Shown here piece by piece: positions 8,143 through 13,716 of a stretch of 16,248 nt of DNA. Numbering within the stretch: position 1 is the stretch's first letter; each line of letters opens with the position of its first letter. Below the pieces are notes generated by a model, which saw nothing but the letters and a program-made list of their open reading frames with translations, had not been told where the DNA came from and did not search any database. The position numbers and the translations under genes were made by a program. The stretch spans positions 1 to 16,248 of the forward strand of contig CAJXPH010000035.1 of the NCBI GenBank assembly GCA_913057765.1, in the 5' to 3' direction. The stretch comes from an uncultured Campylobacteraceae bacterium (GTDB lineage Bacteria > Campylobacterota > Campylobacteria > Campylobacterales > Arcobacteraceae).

Positions 8143-8296
8143 AAATATTGTAGCTGGAATATTACCACACTCATCAAAAAAATTAACTTTAAAGATTGAT
8201 AATGAGCCATTTTTATCGTGAGAATAGCAAGCAAATAGCAATTGGTGTTTATGTGACACAAAAATGACTAAACTTTTGAATTTAATGAAAAATTTA

Positions 8297-8310
8297 TTGA
8301 CTTAAATCAA
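8297..8310. promoter_or_regulatory. FNR/CRP-family-like operator
   Basis: The sequence TTGACTTAAATCAA matches the FNR consensus TTGAT-N4-ATCAA at nine of ten specified positions. It lies 187 bases upstream of soxC and 165 from moeA, so it could serve either gene. CRP/FNR-family regulators are common in Campylobacterota. Which member would bind is not visible, and no regulator gene is in the window. Confidence 0.5.
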
Positions 8311-8313
8311 GAA

Positions 8314-8334
8314 AATGGTAATAATATTGCCATT
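8314..8334. promoter_or_regulatory. 21-base near-palindrome, candidate operator
   Basis: AATGGTAAT - AAT - ATTGCCATT: nine-base arms with one mismatch around a three-base centre. It starts four bases after the FNR-like box and just upstream of a TATAAT, overlapping where a -35 would sit. A repressor or activator site is plausible. No known consensus was recognised. Confidence 0.5.
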
Positions 8335-8338
8335 GTTA

Positions 8339-8359
8339 TATAATAAAAACTTATATAAT
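8339..8359 (+). promoter_or_regulatory. Candidate sox promoter -10 elements (two overlapping options)
   Basis: Perfect TATAAT hexamers occur at 8339-8344 and 8354-8359. A TTGTTA at 8333-8338 could act as a -35 for the second, at a short 15-base spacing. If either is used, soxC has a 5' leader of about 130-145 bases containing the inverted repeats. Chance TATAAT matches are expected in such AT-rich DNA. Confidence 0.4.
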
Positions 8360-8386
8360 TTGGTGTTATGTTAAGTATAAGTTTTT
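8345..8386. repeat. Perfect 11-base inverted repeat
   Basis: AAAAACTTATA at 8345-8355 and its exact reverse complement TATAAGTTTTT at 8376-8386, with 20 bases between. It lies between two divergent genes, so termination is an unlikely role. A dimeric-regulator operator or a leader hairpin in sox mRNA fits better. The arms contain the ACTTAT/ATAAGT hexamer that recurs further downstream. Confidence 0.6.
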
Positions 8387-8444
8387 GTAAATTAATTCTA
8401 AGATTTACTTATGATAATTATATGTTATAAGATATATAAGTTAG

Positions 8445-8456
8445 AGTAAATTTACT
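8445..8456. promoter_or_regulatory. 12-base perfect palindrome
   Basis: AGTAAATTTACT reads the same on both strands and lies 40 bases before the soxC start. It could be an operator. In AT-rich DNA a short palindrome has some chance of arising randomly, but the C/G-anchored ends make it worth marking. Confidence 0.4.
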
Positions 8457-8485
8457 AAGATTTTAACTAATGTAACTTATTTTTC

Positions 8486-8492
8486 AAGGAGG
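8486..8492 (+). promoter_or_regulatory. Strong soxC ribosome binding site
   Basis: AAGGAGG, fully complementary to the 16S rRNA tail, lies four bases before the ATG at 8497. It is the strongest ribosome site of the sox cluster and fixes the soxC start. Confidence 0.8.
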
Positions 8493-8496
8493 AATA

Positions 8497-9837
8497 ATGA
8501 CGAAAGTAAGCAAGAGTTCTGAAAAAGATTTAGAAACAGTTTCTGAAGAGAAATTAAGTAGAAGAGATTTTTTTAGAAAAACTGCAGTTTATTCGGCTGG
8601 GGCTATTGCCGCTGCTAATGTACTATCACCAGTTAAGTTAAAAGCTAATGACCCTGCTATTATTAATGAAGCACCATGGGGACAAAAACTAGGTGACCTA
8701 ATAAATAAAAATCCTTATGGATTACCATCTCCATATGAACATAATAATATTAGAAGAACTCACCCTATATTTTCATCTGGTGATTATTATGCATCTGTTT
8801 CTATGTGTCCAATCCATGAATCAGAAGGTATTGTTACACCTAATGGTCTATTTTTTACAAGAAATCATGGAGGAACGGCTCACGTTGATCCAAATGAGTG
8901 GAGACTAATGATTTGTGGAGATCAAGTTGAAAAAGACATTGTTCTTACACTTGATGATTTAAAAAGATATCCAAGTGAAAGTAGAATTTATTTTATTGAG
9001 TGTCCTGCAAATGGAGCTCCTGAGTGGAGAGGTCCTCAGTTTAACTCACTACAGTTCCAAAAAGGTCTTATGAGTGCTGCTGAGTGGACAGGTGTTATGC
9101 TTAAGACAGTATTAGAAGATATTGGATTAAAGAAAGATGCAGTATGGATGCTAGCTGAAGGTTCAGATAATGCTTCTAATCCTAGATCTATACCTGTTGA
9201 AAAAGCACTTGATGACGTAATGATTGTTTGGGGACAAAATGGTGAAGCTTTAAGACCTGAGCAAGGTTATCCTGTAAGATTAATTGTTCCAGGTTGGGAA
9301 GGTAACTTAAATACTAAATGGTTAAGACGATTAGAAATCTCTGATAAACCTTGGCATTCTAAAGAAGAAACTTCTAAATATACTATGGTTCAACCAGGTG
9401 GAAAAGCTATAAGATTCTTCTGGGTAAATGAAGTTAACTCTGTTATTACTTCTCCTTGTCCTGAGAAACCTTGGACTCATCTTAAAAAAGGTGATATGGT
9501 AGAAGTTGAAGGTATTGCATGGTCAGGTCATGGAACTATTACTGGTGTTGATATTTCACTTGATGGTGGTGACAACTGGGTTGAAGCAAGTCTAAAAGGA
9601 TTAGTTCTTCCTAAGTCTTGGACAAGGTTCTCTTATGTTATGAAATGGGATGGGAAACCTCTATTATTATCTTCTAGATCTAGAGATGATTTTGGGAATA
9701 TTCAACCAACTATTGATGAAGAGACTTCAGCTGTAGGTGTTGAATCTGTTTATCATAGAAATGCTATCGTAACTTGGGAAATTAATAAAAAAGGAGAGTG
9801 TAATAATGTTCAAATTAGAAAACACAAAAAAGCTTAA
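8497..9837 (+). CDS. soxC: Sulfane dehydrogenase subunit SoxC (molybdoprotein)
   Basis: A 446-residue sulfite-oxidase-family molybdoprotein. With the cytochrome SoxD it oxidizes the sulfane sulfur on SoxY in the periplasm, releasing up to six electrons per thiosulfate. A twin-arginine signal (SRRDFFRK, R22-R23, then an Ala-rich hydrophobic stretch) shows Tat export of the folded, cofactor-loaded protein. C169 in FIECPANG is the expected molybdenum-ligand cysteine (sulfite oxidases have EC-x-x-N here), followed by PEWRGPQF. The C-terminal dimerization domain includes ITGVDISLDGGDNWVEA, typical of the family. It is the first gene of the sox cluster. Its last 32 bases overlap soxD in another frame, pointing to coupled translation. 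Divergent moeA can supply its cofactor. Confidence 0.95.
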   Translation: MTKVSKSSEKDLETVSEEKLSRRDFFRKTAVYSAGAIAAANVLSPVKLKANDPAIINEAPWGQKLGDLINKNPYGLPSPYEHNNIRRTHPIFSSGDYYASVSMCPIHESEGIVTPNGLFFTRNHGGTAHVDPNEWRLMICGDQVEKDIVLTLDDLKRYPSESRIYFIECPANGAPEWRGPQFNSLQFQKGLMSAAEWTGVMLKTVLEDIGLKKDAVWMLAEGSDNASNPRSIPVEKALDDVMIVWGQNGEALRPEQGYPVRLIVPGWEGNLNTKWLRRLEISDKPWHSKEETSKYTMVQPGGKAIRFFWVNEVNSVITSPCPEKPWTHLKKGDMVEVEGIAWSGHGTITGVDISLDGGDNWVEASLKGLVLPKSWTRFSYVMKWDGKPLLLSSRSRDDFGNIQPTIDEETSAVGVESVYHRNAIVTWEINKKGECNNVQIRKHKKA

Positions 9838-10996
9838 GACTCTTCTTGGTTTAGGACTATCAGTAGTATTAGCTACATCATTATTCTCTGCTAATGGCGT
9901 GTCTGTAGATGGAGCAGTTAAGTATGAAGTGAAAGATGGCAAGTATGGACCTTATCATTTAAATATGCAAGATACTAAAAAATATGACAATGGTAGAAAA
10001 GCAACTAAGTTAGAAGTAAAAGTTTGGAACTTAGATGCTAGACCTGATGGTGAAGGTCTTCCTATGTATGATATGAAACATGGTAAAACTGTTATGGAAA
10101 ATGGTAAACCTAAAATTGCACAAGGTTCAGTTGAATGGGGTGAAGAACTTTATGATGCTCAATGTTCTATGTGTCATGGTGAGTTTGGTGCTGGTGGAAA
10201 AGGTTATCCTACATTGGCTGGTGGAGATGTTTCAGAACTAGTTAGACAAAGATTAAATCCAGCAGATAAAAATCCTAATCCAGATGTTGCATTAAAAACT
10301 ATAGGTTCTTATTGGCCATATGCAAGTACACTTTATTGGTATATTCAGGAATCTATGCCTTTTACAGCACCTAAAACATTAACAAACAGCGAAACTTATG
10401 CAATTACAGCTTTCTTACTTGCTTCTAATGGAATTCAAGTGGATGGTGAAGAAATGGATGAAGAGTTTGTTTTAAGTAAATCTAATTTTAATAAAATTGT
10501 AATGCCTAACGTTGGAGGTTTCTATCCAGAAGTTGATACTAAAGATCCCCATCAAGGTCCAAAAAATATGCAAAAACTTCTTTCTGATCCTACAATATAC
10601 GGTAAGGGTACAAGATGTATGAAAGATTGTATTAAACAACCAGTTGAAGATCTTTTATTAAGAATTAAAGTTGATTTAATTCCAAATGTTAATGAACCTT
10701 TATCAACCGAAAGATCATGGAAAGAACCTGTAAAAGCCGCTGCAAGCGATGTAGATCCAGTTGTTGTAGATAACTATGCAACATACTGTTCTGCATGTCA
10801 TGCAAATAAAGCTATTGGAGCTCCTGTTCTTGGCGATAGAGAAGCTTGGGCAGAAGTTATGGAAAAAGGTTTAGAAGAAGTTTACACAAATGGTATTGAT
10901 GGTATAAATGCTATGCCTCCTAAGGGAACGGCAATGGGTCTATCGGATGATGAATTCAAAAAAATAGTTGACTATATTATTAATGAGAGTAAATAA
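9806..10996 (+). CDS. soxD: Diheme c-type cytochrome SoxD
   Basis: A 396-residue periplasmic cytochrome, the electron-accepting partner of SoxC. A Sec signal peptide covers about residues 1-29 (basic MFKLENTKKLK, then LLGLGLSVVLATSLFSA). There are two CxxCH heme sites: CSMCH at 120-124 and CSACH at 328-332. IQESMPF (near 190) and AMPPKGTAMG near the end offer axial methionines. A further C271-x3-C275 pair (RCMKDC) lies between the domains. Length fits SoxD of other bacteria (about 380-400). The start overlaps the end of soxC by 32 bases; AAGGAGAG lies upstream at a suitable distance and the signal peptide requires this start. An AAGGAG site lies just before soxX, 11 bases downstream. Confidence 0.93.
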   Translation: MFKLENTKKLKTLLGLGLSVVLATSLFSANGVSVDGAVKYEVKDGKYGPYHLNMQDTKKYDNGRKATKLEVKVWNLDARPDGEGLPMYDMKHGKTVMENGKPKIAQGSVEWGEELYDAQCSMCHGEFGAGGKGYPTLAGGDVSELVRQRLNPADKNPNPDVALKTIGSYWPYASTLYWYIQESMPFTAPKTLTNSETYAITAFLLASNGIQVDGEEMDEEFVLSKSNFNKIVMPNVGGFYPEVDTKDPHQGPKNMQKLLSDPTIYGKGTRCMKDCIKQPVEDLLLRIKVDLIPNVNEPLSTERSWKEPVKAAASDVDPVVVDNYATYCSACHANKAIGAPVLGDREAWAEVMEKGLEEVYTNGIDGINAMPPKGTAMGLSDDEFKKIVDYIINESK

Positions 10997-11007
10997 GGAG
11001 TAAAAGT

Positions 11008-11358
11008 ATGAAATTAATCAAAAGTTTAGTTGTAGCTGCTGCTATAAGTGGTTTAGCTGTTACTGGTTCATTAGCTGGTGACGATTTAGTTAAAAAAGGT
11101 GAAAAAATCTTTATGACTAAAAAATTAGGTAACTGTATTGCTTGTCATGATATTAATGGTAAAACATTAAATGGACCAGGAAGTATGGGACCAAAATTAC
11201 AATATTTGTCAGCTTGGCCAGAAGAAGCATTATATGCAAAGGTTTATAATCCGTATACTACTAACCCTATATCACAAATGCCTGCATTTGGTAAGAGTGG
11301 TTGGTTAAGTGATGGCGAAATTAAAGCAGTTGTTGCATATTTAAAAACTATTAATTAA
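11008..11358 (+). CDS. soxX: Monoheme c-type cytochrome SoxX
   Basis: A 116-residue periplasmic cytochrome c, the small subunit of SoxXA. It takes electrons from the oxidative coupling of thiosulfate to SoxY and passes them on. A Sec signal peptide is seen (about residues 1-23, ending GSLA). The single heme site is CIACH at 43-47, and M91 in ISQMPAFG is the expected distal ligand. LNGPGSMGPKL and LSDGEIKAVVAYLKTIN complete the class I cytochrome pattern. It starts 11 bases after soxD, with AAGGAG spanning the soxD stop. Its signal peptide is strikingly like that of the rhodanese at 13717. Confidence 0.93.
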   Translation: MKLIKSLVVAAAISGLAVTGSLAGDDLVKKGEKIFMTKKLGNCIACHDINGKTLNGPGSMGPKLQYLSAWPEEALYAKVYNPYTTNPISQMPAFGKSGWLSDGEIKAVVAYLKTIN

Positions 11359-11377
11359 GATATAAAAGGAAATTACA

Positions 11378-11833
11378 ATGATGAAAAGAAGAAATTTTTT
11401 AGGTTTAGGTTTAGGTGTATTAGCAGCTTCAGTTGTACCGTCAACTTTAAGTGCAGTTAATTACAGAACAGAAAAACCAAAAGCATGGGATGCTGATAAA
11501 GTTGATACAGCAATTAGTGAAATTTTTGGAACAAATGCTACTTCTGACGGTAAAGGTAAAGTTAAATTAAAAGCTCCAGATATTGCTGAAAATGGTGCAG
11601 TTATTCCTGTAACTGTTTCTGCTAAAGCTGGTTCACGAGTTGCTATTTTACAAGATGTAAACCCAGAAACTTTAGTTGCAGTATTTGATGTTCCAAAAGG
11701 TGGAATCGTTGATTACTCTATTAGAATTAAATTACAAAAAACTGGAAATGTTATTGCAATTGTTGAAGATGCAGGAAAATTATATAAAGCTTCAAAACAA
11801 GTTAAAGTTACAATCGGTGGATGTGGTGGTTGA
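11378..11833 (+). CDS. soxY: Sulfur carrier protein SoxY
   Basis: A 151-residue carrier subunit of SoxYZ. The C-terminal GGCGG swinging arm (C149) is the covalent attachment site for thiosulfate and later sulfur intermediates. The N-terminus has a twin-arginine motif (KRRNFLGLG), so SoxYZ is exported by Tat with SoxZ carried along. Body motifs such as NGAVIPVTVSA and VTIGGCGG are typical. Two ATGs lie in tandem at 11378 and 11381; AAGGA upstream is well placed for the first, and the choice changes only one residue. It is 19 bases after soxX. Confidence 0.96.
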   Translation: MMKRRNFLGLGLGVLAASVVPSTLSAVNYRTEKPKAWDADKVDTAISEIFGTNATSDGKGKVKLKAPDIAENGAVIPVTVSAKAGSRVAILQDVNPETLVAVFDVPKGGIVDYSIRIKLQKTGNVIAIVEDAGKLYKASKQVKVTIGGCGG

Positions 11834-11902
11834 TTTAATTCAATCTCTGACAAAAACACAAAAATTATAAAATATTAGAAAAAAGAAAAAAAGGAACTAA
11901 TA

Positions 11903-12220
11903 ATGGCTAAAAAAACTAGAATTAAAGCAAAGTTAAAAAAAGGCGTTGTAACTGTTAAAGCACTTGCTAATCACGCGATGTTATCTCATCAAGAAGCAAA
12001 AAGAGCAAAAAAAGAAGCTAATTGGATTACATATATTGTTGCAAAAGTTAATGGTAATGTAGTATATGAAGTATCTACTTCTCAGTTTTTATCAAAAAAC
12101 CCATACTTTAAATTTAAGTTTAATGCAGAAGCTGCAGGAGCAAAGAAAAAAGATAAGTTAGAGTTTACTTGGGTTGATTTAAAAGGTGATACTAACACAA
12201 GTACAGGGAAAATTAAATAA
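11903..12220 (+). CDS. soxZ: Sulfur carrier scaffold protein SoxZ
   Basis: A 105-residue immunoglobulin-like partner of SoxY. The family patterns are MAKKTRIKAKLKKGVVTVKA, then LSHQEAKRAKKEANWITYI, FKFKFNAEAAGAKKKDKLEF and TWVDLKGDTNTSTGKIK. It has no signal peptide, as expected for a protein co-exported with Tat-dependent SoxY, and no cysteine. The usual SoxZ motif reading H-P-M-x-[ST]-G is represented here by NHAMLSHQ, slightly diverged. It follows soxY after a 69-base A-rich gap with no hairpin, and has AAGGAAC before its start. Confidence 0.95.
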   Translation: MAKKTRIKAKLKKGVVTVKALANHAMLSHQEAKRAKKEANWITYIVAKVNGNVVYEVSTSQFLSKNPYFKFKFNAEAAGAKKKDKLEFTWVDLKGDTNTSTGKIK

Positions 12221-12243
12221 TTAACTACTCTTTGAGTAGTTAA
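12221..12243 (+). terminator. Intra-cluster hairpin between soxZ and soxA
   Basis: A perfect ten-base stem (TTAACTACTC / GAGTAGTTAA) with a TTT loop starts directly after the soxZ stop codon. It is not followed by a U-run on the + strand, so it is a poor intrinsic terminator. More likely it is an RNA-processing or 3'-end stabilizing element that lets soxCDXYZ and soxA mRNA levels differ. Confidence 0.6.
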
Positions 12244-12271
12244 TAAGATACTTAATAAATAGGAGATATGT

Positions 12272-13207
12272 ATGTTATTAAAAATTGCTAAGACAACTGT
12301 ATTAGTTGCATTAACTGCTTGCGCATTAAATGCATCTGATTTCAATGCACAAGCTGAAAAAGATAGACTTGCTTTAATAAAATATTTTGAAGCAAAGTTT
12401 GAAAACCCAGAGAAAAATAGAAATACTTTTTTCCCATACTCAACTGATGATGAATTAAAAAATAATATCATGGGTGGATTAAAGCATCAAGATTTTGCTT
12501 TAGGAAACTATGCCTTTTCTAAGAATGGGAGAGCTTCTTATGATGAGATTAAAGAATTCCCACCAACTGAAGAGTGGATTGAAGCAGGAGAAGAGTTATA
12601 TAACAAAAAATTTGCTAATGGTAAATCTTTTGCTAACTGTTTCCCAAATCCAGCTGAAACTGGAGCAATGTATCCAATGTTTGATGAAAAAAGAAAAGAA
12701 GTTATTACTTCAACTCTTGCTATTAATGAGTGTTTAACTAGTAATGGTGAAAACAAATGGAAAACTACTAAAGGTAAATTAGCCCACTTACAATCATTTT
12801 TTGCAGCTTCTGCTACTGAAGAAGAAAAAGTTGTTAATGTAAAAATTGAGAGTGCTGATGCCGCAGCTGCATATGAAAATGGTAAAAAATATTATTATGC
12901 GCAAAGAGGATATTTAAAACTTAACTGTGCAAGTTGTCACGTACAAGGTGCTGGACAAAGAGTTAGAAATGAATCATTATCTCAACTTCTTGGACAAACT
13001 ACACATTTCCCAGTATATAGACTTAAATGGGGTGCAAAAAATCCTGCAGATGGTTTAGGTACTTTAGAAAGAAGAATGTCAGGTTGTATTAAAGATGAAG
13101 GTCAAGTTCCACCAAAGAATACTAGTAAAGAGATGAAAGACTTATTATACTTTATGGCATATATGTCAAATGGTATGAAATTCGATGGTCCAGACTTTAG
13201 AAAATAA
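12272..13207 (+). CDS. soxA: Thiosulfate-coupling cytochrome SoxA (monoheme type)
   Basis: A 311-residue periplasmic catalytic subunit of SoxXA, an L-cysteine S-thiosulfotransferase that joins thiosulfate to SoxY-Cys. A signal peptide covers about residues 1-21. One heme site is present, CASCH at 219-223. The N-terminal heme site of diheme SoxA is absent; C123 (ANCFPNP) and C154 (NECLTSN) remain where a disulfide replaces heme 1 in monoheme SoxA proteins. C272 in MSGCIKDEG is the expected modified active-site cysteine and heme ligand. LTAC at 14-17 also resembles a lipobox, but cleavage at ALNA is equally plausible. GGAG lies upstream, and a hairpin separates it from soxZ. Confidence 0.94.
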   Translation: MLLKIAKTTVLVALTACALNASDFNAQAEKDRLALIKYFEAKFENPEKNRNTFFPYSTDDELKNNIMGGLKHQDFALGNYAFSKNGRASYDEIKEFPPTEEWIEAGEELYNKKFANGKSFANCFPNPAETGAMYPMFDEKRKEVITSTLAINECLTSNGENKWKTTKGKLAHLQSFFAASATEEEKVVNVKIESADAAAAYENGKKYYYAQRGYLKLNCASCHVQGAGQRVRNESLSQLLGQTTHFPVYRLKWGAKNPADGLGTLERRMSGCIKDEGQVPPKNTSKEMKDLLYFMAYMSNGMKFDGPDFRK

Positions 13208-13218
13208 GGAGAGATGAA

Positions 13219-13626
13219 ATGAAAAAAATTATTAACTTAACAATCGCTGCTACGGTTGCATTAACATTAACAACATCTCTTCATGCTATGGATGGAAAGA
13301 AAGATTGTGACGTAAAAGCAAATGGTATTACAAAAGTTATTGCTACAGCAAATGTGTACAATGATCAAGCAAAGAAAAAAGGCTTAGAGTTTAGAAGACT
13401 AAATGTTAATAACTCTGATTTAATTATTTCTGTTGAAGAAGCTATAAAAACTGGTGCAAAAGAAGTTAATCCTAAAACTTTTAAGGGTAAACAATCTAAA
13501 ACTAAATTAGAAACTAATTATGCAGCTGAGAGAGCTTGTAAATTTGCTATTGCAGCATTAACTCAAGATCAAGAAGCAAAAACTACTTGGAGATTAGCTG
13601 TACCTGGGGATGGGTATAAGTATTAA
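13219..13626 (+). CDS. Unrecognised small periplasmic protein in sox cluster
   Basis: A 135-residue protein I do not recognise. It has a clear Sec signal peptide (basic MKKIIN, hydrophobic core, likely cut after LHA near residue 23), leaving about 112 residues. The mature protein has two cysteines, C30 near the new N-terminus (KKDCDVKA) and C107 (ERACKFA), which could form a disulfide or a reactive pair. It contains no heme motif. It is lysine-rich and ends in WRLAVPGDGYKY. It starts 11 bases after soxA with an AAGGAGAG site and is followed by a terminator, so it is the last gene of the soxCDXYZA transcript. It could be an accessory to SoxXA or SoxYZ. It does not look like the SoxK/SAXB SoxXA-binding protein as I recall that family. 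The coding call is firm, the function unknown. Confidence 0.88.
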   Translation: MKKIINLTIAATVALTLTTSLHAMDGKKDCDVKANGITKVIATANVYNDQAKKKGLEFRRLNVNNSDLIISVEEAIKTGAKEVNPKTFKGKQSKTKLETNYAAERACKFAIAALTQDQEAKTTWRLAVPGDGYKY

Positions 13627-13643
13627 TTCTTAATTAGTAATAC

Positions 13644-13673
13644 AAAAAAGTCAAGGTAATTCTTGACTTTTTT
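13644..13673 (+). terminator. Rho-independent terminator inside the sox cluster
   Basis: A 12-base stem (AAAAAAGTCAAG / CTTGACTTTTTT) with a six-base loop (GTAATT), ending in a six-T run. It lies 17 bases after the stop of the small unknown gene and 43 bases before the rhodanese start. The A- and T-runs make it able to act in both directions. It should stop or attenuate transcription before rhodanese-soxB. Confidence 0.82.
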
Positions 13674-13716
13674 ACTTAAGATATAGAAAATCGTTAAATT
13701 AAGGGAGAGAGATAAT

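Larger units (their letters stand above)
8133..8496. promoter_or_regulatory. Divergent moeA / soxC control region (364 bases, no gene)
   Basis: A gene-free, very AT-rich stretch between two divergent starts. I see no convincing coding sequence. It holds an FNR-like box (8297-8310), a 21-base near-palindrome (8314-8334), two perfect TATAAT hexamers on the + strand (8339-8344 and 8354-8359), an 11-base inverted repeat (8345-8355 / 8376-8386), a 12-base perfect palindrome (8445-8456) and a strong Shine-Dalgarno before soxC. A direct repeat CTAAGATTT occurs at 8398-8406 and 8455-8463. Their density on the sox side suggests regulated sox expression. Confidence 0.7.

Noticed and set aside
8133..8261. 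Extended moeA N-terminus of 43 residues from an upstream ATG
   Set aside because: MoeA proteins begin near MRNFINYDES; GGAG is placed six bases before the ATG at 8132, and the extension is hydrophobic and unlike the family.
8345..8386. Reading the 11-base inverted repeat as a terminator for moeA or soxC
   Set aside because: It lies upstream of both divergent genes, and the stem is nearly all A:T with a 20-base loop, so a regulatory role is more likely.
8368..8430. A 20-codon leader peptide upstream of soxC
   Set aside because: It has only a weak ribosome site and no informative residue run; it is easily explained by chance in AT-rich DNA and overlaps the inverted repeats.
12082..12471. A minus-strand open frame across soxZ-soxA
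   Set aside because: It overlaps two well-supported sox genes, contains their antisense, and has no recognisable domain. It is a shadow frame.
13219..13626. Identification of the small sox-cluster protein as SoxK (SoxXA-binding protein)
   Set aside because: It lacks the Ala-rich pattern I associate with that family, and its two cysteines and WRLAVPGDGYKY ending do not fit. I left it unnamed.
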